In this document: positions 44,942 to 53,658 of the stretch, one piece after another
Numbering within the stretch: position 1 is the stretch's first letter
Layout: each line of letters starts with the position of its first letter
Origin: CAWCBH01 sp963793785
Lineage (GTDB): Bacteria; Actinomycetota; Thermoleophilia; Solirubrobacterales; 70-9
Assembly (NCBI GenBank): GCA_963793785.1
Contig: CAWCBH010000003.1
Span: 1,798,001 to 1,862,000 of the forward strand
DNA length: 64,000 nt
Direction of reading: 5' to 3'
Program-made: the position numbers and the translations under genes
The notes under the pieces: model-generated
Database searches by the model: none
What the model saw: the letters and a program-made list of their open reading frames with translations, nothing else
Told to the model about the DNA's origin: nothing

Positions 44942-45343
44942 ACGATCCGGCTTCGCGGTGACGGCGCCGACCGGGCGGGCGGAGACCTGCCTCGCGCGGC
45001 CGAGCTCGACCGGGATCCCGAAGTGGGCGCAGATCGCCAGCTCCTGGTCGCGGGTGAGGCTCTTGGCGGGATCGACCACCGGAGCGGCACGCAGGGCGTC
45101 GCGGGAGTAGGGGACCCAGACGTGGCCGGCGCCGCCGGCGCAGTCCGCTGCCGGGACCGCGATCAGCTTTCCGAACCGCCCCAGCCTGACGGTCAGCCAG
45201 GCCGGGTCTCCGGTCTCGCAATCGACGAACAGGCCCTGGGTGCGGCCGACGCTGGATCCGGCGATCTCGTCGACCCGGTGCCCGAGCCATGCCCGAACCT
45301 CCTCCCGGGAGGGCAACGCCAAGCCGGCAGCCGGCTCAGGCAT
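44930..45343 (-). CDS. PRC-barrel domain protein
   Basis: 137 residues. The region VRAWLGHRVDEIAGSSVGRT to AWLTVRLGRFGKLIAVPAAD fits a PRC-barrel fold, a small beta-barrel for RNA or protein contacts. The rest has a DPAKSLTRDQELAICAHFGI segment typical of PRC-barrel proteins in Actinobacteria. The ATG overlaps the end of meaB by 8 bases, so the two are coupled, but a functional link to the mutase is not evident. Confidence 0.72.
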   Translation of the reverse strand: MPEPAAGLALPSREEVRAWLGHRVDEIAGSSVGRTQGLFVDCETGDPAWLTVRLGRFGKLIAVPAADCAGGAGHVWVPYSRDALRAAPVVDPAKSLTRDQELAICAHFGIPVELGRARQVSARPVGAVTAKPDRLGQ

Positions 45344-46296
45344 CGGCCTGGGCGTCGAGCAGCTCTCCCGCGGCGCTTGCCGGATCGAGCTCTCGCCGCA
45401 CCACCCTGGCCAGCAGCTCGGCGACGCCGGGGTCGTCGGCGATCGTCGCCTCGAGCCGCCGCCGGAGGCGCGAGGCGGCGATGCCGAGCACCTCGTTGCG
45501 AAGGTTGCGGGCCCGCCGCTCCTCCAGCGTCCCGGCCGACTCGATGTGGGCGCGGTGCTCGTCGATCTTGCGTCCCAGCTCTTCGACCCCCTCCCCCCGC
45601 GCCGCCTCGGTTCGCAGGATCGGAACCTGCCAGCCGTCGGGGCTCTCGGCCAGCGCCAGCACCCCGCGCACTTCTCGCACCATCGTGTCGGTCATCGGAT
45701 GGTCGGCCTTGTTGACGACGATCACGTCGGGTATCTCCATCACCCCCGCCTTCAGCGCCTGGATCGAGTCGCCGGAGCCCGGCATCAGCGCCAGGACGAT
45801 CGTGTCGGCGTGGTCGACGATGTCGATCTCGGCCTGCCCGACGCCCACGGTCTCGATCAGTACGTCGTCCTTGCCGGCGGCGTCCATCACCAGCGCGACC
45901 TGGAGCGCCGCCTCCGAGAGACCCCCGAGCGCCCCCCGGGACGCCATCGAGCGGATGAAGACGCCGGGGTCCAGGAAGTGGTCGGAGAGCCGGATCCGGT
46001 CGCCCAGCAGGGCGCCGCGCGTGAACGGGCTGGAGGGGTCGATCGAGAGCACCGCGACGTCGCGGTCGGCCTTGCGCAGCTCCGCCGTCAAGCGCGCCGA
46101 TCAGCGTGCTCTTGCCGACTCCGGGCGGTCCCGTGAAACCGGTGATCCGGGCCTTGCCGGTGCGTGGATAGACCTCGCGGACAAGATCCCAGCCGGCCGG
46201 GTCGTCGGACTCGATCAGCGTGATCGCCCGGGCCAGCGCACGCTTGTCGCCCTCGACCAGCCGCTCGGCGAGCGATGCTTGCTTGGCGTCGGCCAT
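45336..46296 (-). CDS. meaB: MeaB/ArgK-type GTPase, methylmalonyl-CoA mutase chaperone, one insertion
   Basis: About 320 residues from ATG 46296. It gates cofactor loading and protects methylmalonyl-CoA mutase in a GTP-dependent way. The P-loop is GFTGPPGVGKSTLIGAL. After it, one inserted base near 46090 moves the rest to another frame (LTAELRKADRDVAVLSIDPS, then LIETVGVGQAEIDIVDHADT, VVNKADH). Its client is split between 10668 and 12956, 31 kb away. The start lies 10 bases from a TAAACT box shared with the divergent acyltransferase promoter. Confidence 0.9.
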
Positions 46297-46306
46297 CAGG
46301 GGCGCG

Positions 46307-46316
46307 AGTTTAGAGT
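46307..46316. promoter_or_regulatory. Bidirectional promoter: overlapping -10 boxes
   Basis: AGTTTAGAGT contains TAGAGT on the plus strand (46311-46316), 10 bases before GTG 46327. It also contains TAAACT on the minus strand (46307-46312), 10 bases before ATG 46296. The two start codons are only 30 bases apart, so both transcripts would be leaderless or nearly so and cannot be initiated at once. Confidence 0.5.
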
Positions 46317-46326
46317 CCGCTCCCGC

Positions 46327-47103
46327 GTGATCAGGCTCGCCCGCTTCCTCTCCCGCAACCGGATGCTGACCCCCAAGTACGCACGTCTCGGGGCCCGGTA
46401 CCTGCGGCGACGCCTGTTCACCGTTGCAGGCTGGCGCTGGCACACCGACGGGATGGTCTTCTTCGGCCGCCGCCTCGAGCTGCAGATCGGCCGCGCCGGA
46501 GAAATTCACTTCGGGCGTTTCGTCTGGATCGGGGACGGCACCAAGATCCGCTCCCACGAGGGAGTCGTGGAGATCGGCGAGAAGACCGTCCTCGGCCAGG
46601 ACTGCACGATCTCGGCCTACCAGCTAGTCCGGATCGGGCAGCAGTGCGTGATCGCCGACCGGGCGATGTTCATCGACTTCGACCACGGGACGGTCGAGGT
46701 CGACCGCCCGATCCGCCTCCAGGGCATCTACAAGCGCGACGTCGAGGTCGGGTCGAACGTCTGGATCGGTTACGGGGCCTGCATCCTGCGGGGGGTGCGG
46801 ATCGGCGACAACGCGATCATCGGCAGCAACTCGGTGGTGACCCGGGACGTACCGGCCAACGCGGTCGTCGGCGGCGTGCCCGGGAAGGTGATCAGGATGC
46901 GCGAGGAGCCGGAGACGCTGCGCTGGCCCGATCCGGTGGAGCCTGAGGGGGATAAGGCGCGAGAAAGCGGCTGGGTAAGGGAGCGGATCGGCCGCTGGCG
47001 GGAGCTTTGGTCGATTGGCACCGATGGGTGCCAAGCACCAGCGCGCCGAACCAGGCGAGCCGCCGATCGCTCTCCCAGCGCGTCGACCCCGCCGCTGGGC
47101 TAG
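46327..47103 (+). CDS. Hexapeptide-repeat (left-handed beta-helix) acyltransferase
   Basis: About 258 residues from GTG 46327. Hexapeptide rungs are plain (VLGQDCTISAYQLVRIG, ADRAMFIDFDHGTVEVDRPI, VWIGYGACILRGVRIGDNAI). VVGGVPGKVIRM is the usual end of the acyltransferase domain. The catalytic His lies in DFDHG. Acetyl- or succinyl-CoA-type donors are usual. It faces the methyltransferase-GH57-GT4 operon, and acyltransferases are part of methylglucose lipopolysaccharide synthesis, so it may acylate that polymer (inference). The last 30 residues are unusual and contain a hairpin at 47015. Confidence 0.82.
   Translation: MIRLARFLSRNRMLTPKYARLGARYLRRRLFTVAGWRWHTDGMVFFGRRLELQIGRAGEIHFGRFVWIGDGTKIRSHEGVVEIGEKTVLGQDCTISAYQLVRIGQQCVIADRAMFIDFDHGTVEVDRPIRLQGIYKRDVEVGSNVWIGYGACILRGVRIGDNAIIGSNSVVTRDVPANAVVGGVPGKVIRMREEPETLRWPDPVEPEGDKARESGWVRERIGRWRELWSIGTDGCQAPARRTRRAADRSPSASTPPLG
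47015..47034. terminator. 8-bp hairpin between convergent genes
   Basis: TTGGCACC (47015-47022) pairs with GGTGCCAA (47027-47034) around loop GATG. It lies in the last 30 codons of the acyltransferase frame, 66 bases before the end of the convergent GT4 gene, where a bidirectional terminator would be expected. It has no T-run. Confidence 0.35.
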
Positions 47104-48287
47104 GCGGTCGGTCCGATCAGCTCCTCGTAGACCCGGGCGGTCCGCTCGGCGACGTCGCCCCAGTCGAAGCGCCGAACGTGCTCGTAGGCCTCGGACACGA
47201 GCCGGCGCCCGAGCTCGTCGTCGCTGAGGACGCGGACGGCGACCTCGGCAAGGGACCGCGGGTCGCGGGCCCGGAAGCGCAGCCCGGCCTCTTCGTGGGG
47301 CACGACTTCGCGCAACCCGCCGGTGTCGGCGACGATGCACGGACAGCCCGAGGCCATCGCCTCCAGGGCGACGAGCCCGAACGGCTCGTAGATCGAGGGC
47401 ACCACGGTCAGATCGGCGATCCGGTAGAGCGAGTGCAGGACGTCGTCGCCGATCCAGCCGAGGAAGGTCCCGTGGCGCATCAGCCCGAGGTCTGAAGCCT
47501 GGCTGCGCAGCTCCGCCTCGTGGGTTCCCGAGCCGGCGACCAGGAAGCGGGTCTTCGGCACCTGCTCGATCACCCGCGGCAGCGCCTCCAGGGCGAGCTG
47601 AAACCCCTTCTCGTAGACGAGGCGGCCGACCAGCAGCACCAGACGCTGGTCGGGAGCGGCGAACTCGGCTCGCAGGCGCCGCAGCTCATCGGGGTCCTGC
47701 GGCTGCAGGTCCTCGGGGTCGATCCCGTTCGGGATCACGCTGACGCGTTCCTCTTCGACGCCGAAGATGTCGGCGATCTGCTCCCGCATGTAGTGCGAGC
47801 AGGCGATCACCCGCTCGGAGCGGTTGCTGATCCAGCGCTCGACCCCGTGGATATAGGTCTGCGGGTGCTTGTCGACCCATCCCTGGTGGCGGCCGTGCTC
47901 GGTGGCGTGGATCGTCGTCACCAGCGGCGCTTCGAAACGCTTGGCGAGGTGATCGCAGGCATTCGCGACCAGCCAGTCGTGGCCGTGGACGAGGTCGAAC
48001 TGATAGCGGTCGCCCAGCTCGACGCCGGCGGCGAGCATGTCCGAGTTCATCCGCTCCACCCAGGCGACGAACTCGCCCAGGTCGGTGGGCCGGGTCGGCT
48101 CGCGGACGCGGTGGATCGCGACCCCGTTCGCGACCTCCTCGGAGGGCGACTCCTCGCCGCCGCGAGTGAGGACGTGGACGTCGACGCCGAGATCGGCGAG
48201 ACCCTCGGAGAGCTTGCGCACGTGGCGCGCCAGCCCGCCCTCGATCAGCGGCGGGTACTCCCAGGAGAGGATGAGGACGCGAGGCAA
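47100..48287 (-). CDS. GT4 glucosyltransferase, Rv3032/glycogen-synthase-like
   Basis: 395 residues. It opens RVLILSWEYPPLIEGGLARH, the glycogen synthase-type start with the GGLARH loop, and has LVHGHDWLVA, VLLVGRLVYEKGFQLALEAL and EPFGLVALEAMASG with the catalytic Glu-x7-Glu. It matches actinobacterial alpha-1,4-glucosyltransferases that elongate methylglucose lipopolysaccharide (Rv3032 in M. tuberculosis). It follows the GH57 gene by 6 bases in the order methyltransferase-GH57-GT4, the same as Rv3030-Rv3031-Rv3032. Confidence 0.88.
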   Translation of the reverse strand: MPRVLILSWEYPPLIEGGLARHVRKLSEGLADLGVDVHVLTRGGEESPSEEVANGVAIHRVREPTRPTDLGEFVAWVERMNSDMLAAGVELGDRYQFDLVHGHDWLVANACDHLAKRFEAPLVTTIHATEHGRHQGWVDKHPQTYIHGVERWISNRSERVIACSHYMREQIADIFGVEEERVSVIPNGIDPEDLQPQDPDELRRLRAEFAAPDQRLVLLVGRLVYEKGFQLALEALPRVIEQVPKTRFLVAGSGTHEAELRSQASDLGLMRHGTFLGWIGDDVLHSLYRIADLTVVPSIYEPFGLVALEAMASGCPCIVADTGGLREVVPHEEAGLRFRARDPRSLAEVAVRVLSDDELGRRLVSEAYEHVRRFDWGDVAERTARVYEELIGPTA

Positions 48288-48293
48288 GGCGGC

Positions 48294-49702
48294 CTAGGGC
48301 TCGAGCAGGGGTGCGAGGCTGAGATCAGGTGCGAGTGCTCGCATGCGCGGTTCGGTGCTGCCGGGGCAGTCTATGGCCTCGAGCATCGCCTCGGCATGGC
48401 GCGTGGCCCGCTGGAACGGGTAGTCCCCGGCCTCGCCGCGACCGTCGAGGAAGGCCCAATCGCTCGACTGCACCGCCATCAACTCACGCGCCGCCCGCTG
48501 CGCGGCGTCGCGCCCCAGGCCCCGCGCCCGAGCGACTCGAGCAGGCTCAGCTCCAGGCGGCGAGCCGCCCAGGCGAGGTCGGCCACCGAGGGGGCGCTCC
48601 AGGTCCGCAGGTCCTTGCCCTCGCCCCAGCTCGAGGCGAGCAAGGGCCGCTGCTGCGCCTGGTGCTCGTCGAGGGCCGCCGGCAGCGTCAGCAGCCGGGC
48701 GCCGAGCTGCGGCGCCGCCGCCAGGGCCTCGCGCAGCCAGACGACGCCTTCGGACCACCAGTGGCCGAGCAACTCGGTGTCGATCGCGAAGACCAGCAGG
48801 CCGCGGCGGCCGGTCGCGGCACGGAACTCGCGCAGCCGGGCCGTCACCGACTCCGCAAAGCGCCGTCCCTGCTCGACGGCCTTCTCGGCCGCGGCGCCGG
48901 GCTCGTATGCCCCGCCCCCGACCTTCCAGATCCTCGTCCCCCGCAGCGACTTGCCGCTGAACATCGCGTGGGCGGGCGCGGAGGGGTAGCCGTCGAGCGA
49001 CCAGAGCCAGGAGATGGCCTCCCAGTCGATCGTGAAGCCGACCGGCCCGGCCTCCGTGGCCGCAGGGACCAGGGCCTGCATCGGCTGCTCGTGGGCACTC
49101 TGGTCGAGACAGAACCAGTCCACCCCGCGCTGAGCGAGCTCCCATTCCAGGCCCGGCTCGTAGGCGCACTCGGGAAGCCACAGCCCGCCGTCCCAGCCGA
49201 AGCGCCGCCGGTGGGACCGGATGCCGGCCTCGAGCTGCATCCGCAGGCCCTGGCGCGTCGCCAGCAGCGGCAGCACCGCGTGGGTCGCTGCCGAGGCCAT
49301 CAACGCCACCCGCCCATCGCCGCGGGCTTCTTGGAACGCCCGCAGCGGGCTGCCGCCAACCGAATCGAGCAGCTCCAGCGCATGCTCGTACCTGCCCAGC
49401 TCCGCTTCCGCGGCCGCCCTGCATTCCGCCGGCACGTCCCCGACGTCTGCCCGGGCGCCCTCGATCCGGTAGCGGACCAGGAACTGCCGCAATCGCTGAT
49501 GAACGCCCTCGTCCTCGAGCTGGTCGGCCAAGACCGGCGTCACGGTCATCGTCAGATCGCTTGCGACCTCGAGCACCGGCAGATACGACCGGATCACAGC
49601 GTCGAACAGCCACTCCTCCCCGAACGGATAGGTCCCGAACCCCTCCACGTAGGGCATGTGGCTGTGGAGGACGATCGCCAGGTCGCCGGCGCTCTCACGC
49701 AT
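48294..49702 (-). CDS. GH57 family alpha-glucan enzyme (branching enzyme/hydrolase, Rv3031-like), one insertion
   Basis: About 469 residues from ATG 49702. GH57 motifs: LAIVLHSHMPYVEG at the start, the catalytic nucleophile region WLPECAYEPGLEWEL, and FAIDTELLGHWWSEG with the Asp. Near 48522 one extra G in GCGGGGCC shifts the frame. The proper C-terminus ends RALAPDLSLAPLLEP at 48294. This belongs to the GH57 group of 1,4-alpha-glucan branching enzymes. In the mycobacterial locus the homologue acts on methylglucose lipopolysaccharide. It overlaps the methyltransferase stop by 8 bases. Confidence 0.88.
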
Positions 49703-50441
49703 GGCAGACCGCGACAAAGTCCAACGCCCGCTCGAGGTTGCTGGCTCGGAGGGCAAAGTCGCTGGACGAGATCGCCGGGATGAAGCGGGAGTAGAAGGGA
49801 TCTGTGATGCGGAGGGCCTTGTGGGCGCGGTCCCAGCCGAGATTGAGGGCCATCTGGTGGGCGCGGAGCTTGCCGGCGTGGAAGAGGCCGAGGACCTCGA
49901 CGCGGTTAAAGCACGGTTCGAGGAGCTCGCGGTACTGCTCGATCGTGTACTCGCGCAGGTGCCAGGGGTTGTCTGACTTCTCGGCTCCGGGCGGAGCGAG
50001 GGTCAGCCTGTTGGGGGTCGAGACGTAGGACACCGGGGCCAGCTCCGCAAACCGGCGCAGCAGGTCCGCCGGTTTCTCGACGTGCTCGATCGTCTGCAGG
50101 AAAACGATCGCGTCGCGCGGCTCCGAGAACTGCTCGACAAGGGCTCGCTCGAAGCGCAGGTTGGGCCGCCCGTACCTGAGTCGCGCGTGCTCGAAGGCCT
50201 CCGGGTTCGCGTCGACGCCGATGACTTCGCCGGCGGCCTCGGCGAGAATTGCCGACCCGTAGCCCTCGCCGCAGGCGAGATCGGCGACCCCCAGGCCCCG
50301 GCACCGGGCGGCGATCCACTCGTAGACCGCCACGTGGCGCCGGTACCAGTAGTTCTCTTCCGGAACGTCGGGCAGCGTCCGCTCGCCGGTCAGCGCCAGC
50401 GGTGGCACCCCCTCCGGTTGGTCACGCTGGACGTACCGCAC
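49695..50441 (-). CDS. SAM-dependent methyltransferase, Rv3030-like
   Basis: 248 residues. The N-terminus LALTGERTLPDVPEENYWYR followed by RHVAVYEWIA is the distinctive start of the Rv3030 group. The SAM motif is VADLACGEGYGSAIL, followed by VIGVDANPEAF and YVSTPNRLTLAPPG. In mycobacteria this gene stands first in the methylglucose lipopolysaccharide operon and is thought to methylate the sugar. Here too it precedes GH57 and GT4. Its ATG is 28 bases from the start of the divergent methyltransferase. Confidence 0.87.
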   Translation of the reverse strand: MRYVQRDQPEGVPPLALTGERTLPDVPEENYWYRRHVAVYEWIAARCRGLGVADLACGEGYGSAILAEAAGEVIGVDANPEAFEHARLRYGRPNLRFERALVEQFSEPRDAIVFLQTIEHVEKPADLLRRFAELAPVSYVSTPNRLTLAPPGAEKSDNPWHLREYTIEQYRELLEPCFNRVEVLGLFHAGKLRAHQMALNLGWDRAHKALRITDPFYSRFIPAISSSDFALRASNLERALDFVAVCHA

Positions 50442-50454
50442 GGGCCGCGGACCC

Positions 50455-50460
50455 TAGACT
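50455..50460 (+). promoter_or_regulatory. -10 box (TAGACT) of the second methyltransferase gene
   Basis: TAGACT ends 9 bases before ATG 50470, inside the 28-base gap between divergent genes. No ribosome site, so probably leaderless. Confidence 0.5.
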
Positions 50461-50469
50461 CCCCCCGCG

Positions 50470-51399
50470 ATGCCCGCCGCGCCGGTCGCGTCCGCCGAGC
50501 ACATCAAGGACGTCAACACCCGCTACCACGACGTCGCCGCCCCTTCGTATGACTCCAAGTGGGGAATCGACTTCGGCCCCGTGGGCCGGCAGCAGGTCGA
50601 GATGAAGCTCGCCAAGGCGGTCGGCGGTCGCCAGGCGATGCCCTTCGGCGAGGCGCTGGAGATCGGCGCCGGCACCGGCTACTTCACGATCAACCTCCTG
50701 CAGCTGGGCAAGATCCGGCGGGCCACCGCGACCGACATCTCACCGGGAATGCTGGCGGAGCTGAACGCCAACGCCGCCCGGCAGGGCCTCGAGGTGAGAA
50801 CGGTCCGCTGCGAGGCCGAGTCGCTGCCGTTCGAGGACCAGAGCTTCGACCTCGTCTTCGGCCACGCCGTCCTCCATCACCTCCCCGACCCGCTGGCGGC
50901 ATTCAGCGAGTTCCGCCGCGTCCTGCGCCCCGGCGGGACGGTCGCCTTCTGCGGCGAGCCGTCTCGGTACGGAGATCTGCTCGCGGCGCTGCCCAAGCGA
51001 GTGGCGCTGGCGCTGGCGCCCGCCTGGCGGCGGGCGATGAGCGCCGCCCGCCGCATCTCATATCCGGATGCCGGGCCCGCCGGCGACACGCTGGAGGGAG
51101 AGGTCGACGTGCACGCCTTCGCCCCCGCGGACCTGCGCCGGCTGCTGCGCGATGCAGGGTTCGAGCAGCACCGCGTCCGCGGCGAGGAGCTGCTGGCGAA
51201 CGTCTACGGGTGGGGCATCCGCACCCTCGAGTCAACCGCCGACCCGGACGGGATCCCGGAGCGCTGGCGCCTGTTCGCGTTTCGCAGCTACCTGGCGCTA
51301 CAGCGGGTCGACTCGCACCTTCTGGAGCCGCGCCTGCCCCCGGAGCTGTTCTACAACCTGCTCGTCTCAGCCGTGCGCCCGGCGGCGCTCAGGGCTTGA
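50470..51399 (+). CDS. Class I SAM-dependent methyltransferase (UbiE/Methyltransf_11 type)
   Basis: 309 residues. SAM-binding motif I is ALEIGAGTGYFTINL, motif II ATDISPGMLAEL and the later LVFGHAVLHHLPDPLAAFSE with RRVLRPGG. The last 90 residues are an additional helical region (RWRLFAFRSYLALQRVDSHL). The substrate is unknown. Being divergent from the methyltransferase-GH57-GT4 operon, it may supply a second methyl group to the same polysaccharide, but a lipid or quinone is equally possible. It overlaps the convergent small secreted protein gene by 11 bases. Confidence 0.82.
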   Translation: MPAAPVASAEHIKDVNTRYHDVAAPSYDSKWGIDFGPVGRQQVEMKLAKAVGGRQAMPFGEALEIGAGTGYFTINLLQLGKIRRATATDISPGMLAELNANAARQGLEVRTVRCEAESLPFEDQSFDLVFGHAVLHHLPDPLAAFSEFRRVLRPGGTVAFCGEPSRYGDLLAALPKRVALALAPAWRRAMSAARRISYPDAGPAGDTLEGEVDVHAFAPADLRRLLRDAGFEQHRVRGEELLANVYGWGIRTLESTADPDGIPERWRLFAFRSYLALQRVDSHLLEPRLPPELFYNLLVSAVRPAALRA

Positions 51400-51769
51400 T
51401 CCGCAGCTTCCAGCTGCCCGGCAGGCGCCTGCCGTCGACGACCCAGAAGAACTTGAACCGGCCCAGCCGGCTGGTCGTGAACGAGAGCGTGTAGAGCCTC
51501 CCCCGCCTGGCACTCTGGACCGGACCGCAGGAGAGCCGGCCGGTGGGGTAGCGGGCGCAGGGCTTCCAGTTGGCGTCGTCGCGGTTGCTGCGGAAGGCGG
51601 CGAAGATCCGCGCCTGGCTGCTGGTGTCGCGCGGGCAGACGTGGGAGCGAGCCAGCGGCTCGCGGTCGCAGCTCATGAATTTCGTGTACGCGGCAGCACC
51701 GGCCGAGGACGGCGCCAGCGCGGCGATCGCCGCGGCGAGGACTAGCACGATCAATCCTGTGCGCTTCAT
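51389..51769 (-). CDS. Small secreted protein, 126 residues
   Basis: Starts at ATG 51769 (GGAG-type site upstream) with a clear signal peptide (MKRTGLIVLVLAAAIAALAPSSAGAAA). The mature part has four Cys (SCDREPLARSHVCPRDTSSQ and KPCARYPTGRLSCGPV), likely two disulfides, and a beta-rich C-terminus with FKFFWVVDGRRLPGSWKL. I recognise no family. Monocistronic, between the methyltransferase and cyclase genes. Confidence 0.72.
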   Translation of the reverse strand: MKRTGLIVLVLAAAIAALAPSSAGAAAYTKFMSCDREPLARSHVCPRDTSSQARIFAAFRSNRDDANWKPCARYPTGRLSCGPVQSARRGRLYTLSFTTSRLGRFKFFWVVDGRRLPGSWKLRIKP

Positions 51770-51820
51770 CGCCTCGACTCCTACCCAGTGGCGGTCGCTA
51801 GCCAAACGTGAACACGGCAC

Positions 51821-52957
51821 CTAGCCCCGGTCCTCCTTCGGCTCGCGGCGAACCCTGTACAGCTTCACGCGTTCGTCGATTCCCTTCAGGCGCCGCTCGC
51901 CGGCAAATGAGTAGTGGTAGGTGTCGCCGACCGCGTCGCGGGCCGCCTCGTCGGCCAGCACGCTGCCTGGGCGGGCGACGCCGGTGATGCGGCTGGCGAG
52001 GTTGACCGGACGTCCGTAGAAGTCGCCCCCCTGCCCCAGGGCCGGGCCGTAGCCGATACCGGCCCGCAGCTGCGGGAACTCCTCTCCCTCCTGGTCGGCC
52101 GCTTCGACCAGCTCAAGGGCAGCGTCGAAGAGGGGCTGCGGCTCGACCGAGACGAGCATCGCGGCGTCGCCGATCAGCTTCACGACCCGCACCGGCGAGG
52201 TCGCGACCGCCGTCGCCATCTCCTCGAGCCGGCCGGCGACCTGGCCCAGCTGCTCGGTATCGACCCTTTCTCCCAGCTTGGTGAAGTCGACCATGTCGGC
52301 AAAGCACACCGTCAGCTCGCTGGCCCCCCCGACGGTGCCGGCGGCGATGTCGGCGGTTCCGATCACGTCGCGCCGGATCTGCTCCAGCAGGTGCTTCTGC
52401 ATCGAGTAGGCGAGCGTCGGACCGACGAGCGGGACCATCACCCGGGCGGCGGCAGAGAAGCGCAGCGCCAGGTCGTGCTCGCTGTCGTCCTCGTGGACGA
52501 GCACGCTGCGAATCAGCTCCCGGTTGGCCTGCGCGATCCGCGCCGTCGCCATCCCGATCGTGCGCGCCACCTGCAGCATCCCCTCCTCGGGCAGGCCGAT
52601 GTCGGCAAAGGCCTTGACCCGCTTCGCCGCCTCGACGTCGATGTCGCTCAGCTCCGGCTGCCCCGGCTCGGGCAAGGGCAGGCCGAGGGCCCGCAGGAAG
52701 CGCTGCAGCGTCTCCAGCTCGACCTCGGCGCGCTCGGCCACCTCCTCTGGGGTGCAGGAAGGGTTTTCACCGGCCAGGGCGCGCTCGACCGGCAGCAGCG
52801 CCAGGCGGCCGGCCTCGGTCGCGGCCCGCAGCTCCTCGAGCTCGACGCCGTCGGCGGCTAGCTCCTCGAGCAGGGCCAGCCGTGCCCGGCGCTGCTCTCC
52901 TTCCAGGCCGTCGAGCAGGCCCTCGGCCTCGAAGTCGATGCCCTTGGCGTCTGCCAT
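51821..52957 (-). CDS. Class III adenylate/guanylate cyclase with N-terminal regulatory domain
   Basis: 378 residues from ATG 52957. The N-terminal 200 residues are helical with a MerR-like wHTH segment (SCTPEEVAERAEVELETLQR) followed by a helical linker. The catalytic domain starts LTVCFADMVDFTKLGERVDT with metal Asp residues. It continues VVKLIGDAAMLVS and FYGRPVNLASRITG, with the Asn and Arg needed for transition-state stabilisation. Lys before the second Asp suggests an ATP substrate. Probably cytosolic; no membrane segment. Divergent from the LON-domain gene. Confidence 0.85.
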   Translation of the reverse strand: MADAKGIDFEAEGLLDGLEGEQRRARLALLEELAADGVELEELRAATEAGRLALLPVERALAGENPSCTPEEVAERAEVELETLQRFLRALGLPLPEPGQPELSDIDVEAAKRVKAFADIGLPEEGMLQVARTIGMATARIAQANRELIRSVLVHEDDSEHDLALRFSAAARVMVPLVGPTLAYSMQKHLLEQIRRDVIGTADIAAGTVGGASELTVCFADMVDFTKLGERVDTEQLGQVAGRLEEMATAVATSPVRVVKLIGDAAMLVSVEPQPLFDAALELVEAADQEGEEFPQLRAGIGYGPALGQGGDFYGRPVNLASRITGVARPGSVLADEAARDAVGDTYHYSFAGERRLKGIDERVKLYRVRREPKEDRG

Positions 52958-52999
52958 CGACCGCCATTCTTGCTTTCGCGGCCGCGAGCCGCAGGCTCC

Positions 53000-53005
53000 T
53001 AGACT
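53000..53005 (+). promoter_or_regulatory. -10 box (TAGACT) of the LON-domain gene
   Basis: TAGACT ends 6 bases before ATG 53012, with no ribosome site. The same hexamer and spacing recur at 14614, 16819, 31307 and 50455. Confidence 0.5.
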
Positions 53006-53011
53006 TCCTGC

Positions 53012-53629
53012 ATGGCCGCCGAGCTGCCGATCTTCGAGCTTCCGCTGGTGCTGCTGCCCGGCGAGCAGATGCCGCTGCACATCTTCGAGGAGCGCTACAA
53101 GCGCATGATCGGCGGCTGCCTGGACAGCGGCGAGCCGTTCGGGATCGTCCTCCGCGACGCCGAGGGGGCCCGGGCGATCGGCTGCACGGCCTTCGTCACC
53201 GAGGTGCTGGAGCGCTTCCAGGACGGGCGCATGAACGTCGTCGTGACCGGCGGCGAGCCGTTCCGGGTCCTCGACCGCTTCGATGACCCCGAAAGCCCGG
53301 TGGCCGAGATCGAGATCGACCCTCCGACAGAGCTCGACCCGGACCCCGCTGCCGCGGACGCCGCCCAGGCCGCCTTCCTCGACCTCGCCCAGCGCGCCTC
53401 CGGCGAGCGACCGTCTGAGGCCGACGTCGCCGACGAATCGGCCTTCGGCCTGGCGGCCAGGATCGAGCTTCCGGTCGAGTTCAAGCAGCGCCTGCTGGGT
53501 TCGCGCGACGAGGCCGAGCGGATGCGGCTGCTGGCAACGGCGCTGAAGCGGCTACAACAGGCCCTCGACCGCGCCGAGGACGTCGCCGAGCAGGCGCAAT
53601 CGAACGGAAAGGTCCGAATCGGGCCATAG
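53012..53629 (+). CDS. LON N-terminal substrate-binding domain protein
   Basis: 205 residues. It is a stand-alone N-terminal LON domain: ELPIFELPLVLLPGEQMPLH, IFEERYKRMI, and a helical second half (VEFKQRLLGSRDEAERMRLL). No ATPase or protease domain follows. Such proteins are common in Actinobacteria and their role is unclear; binding of unfolded or damaged proteins is suggested. Monocistronic with a TAGACT box. Confidence 0.85.
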   Translation: MAAELPIFELPLVLLPGEQMPLHIFEERYKRMIGGCLDSGEPFGIVLRDAEGARAIGCTAFVTEVLERFQDGRMNVVVTGGEPFRVLDRFDDPESPVAEIEIDPPTELDPDPAAADAAQAAFLDLAQRASGERPSEADVADESAFGLAARIELPVEFKQRLLGSRDEAERMRLLATALKRLQQALDRAEDVAEQAQSNGKVRIGP

Positions 53630-53658
53630 GGGCGCCGTTAGGCGTCGCGGGCACCCTG

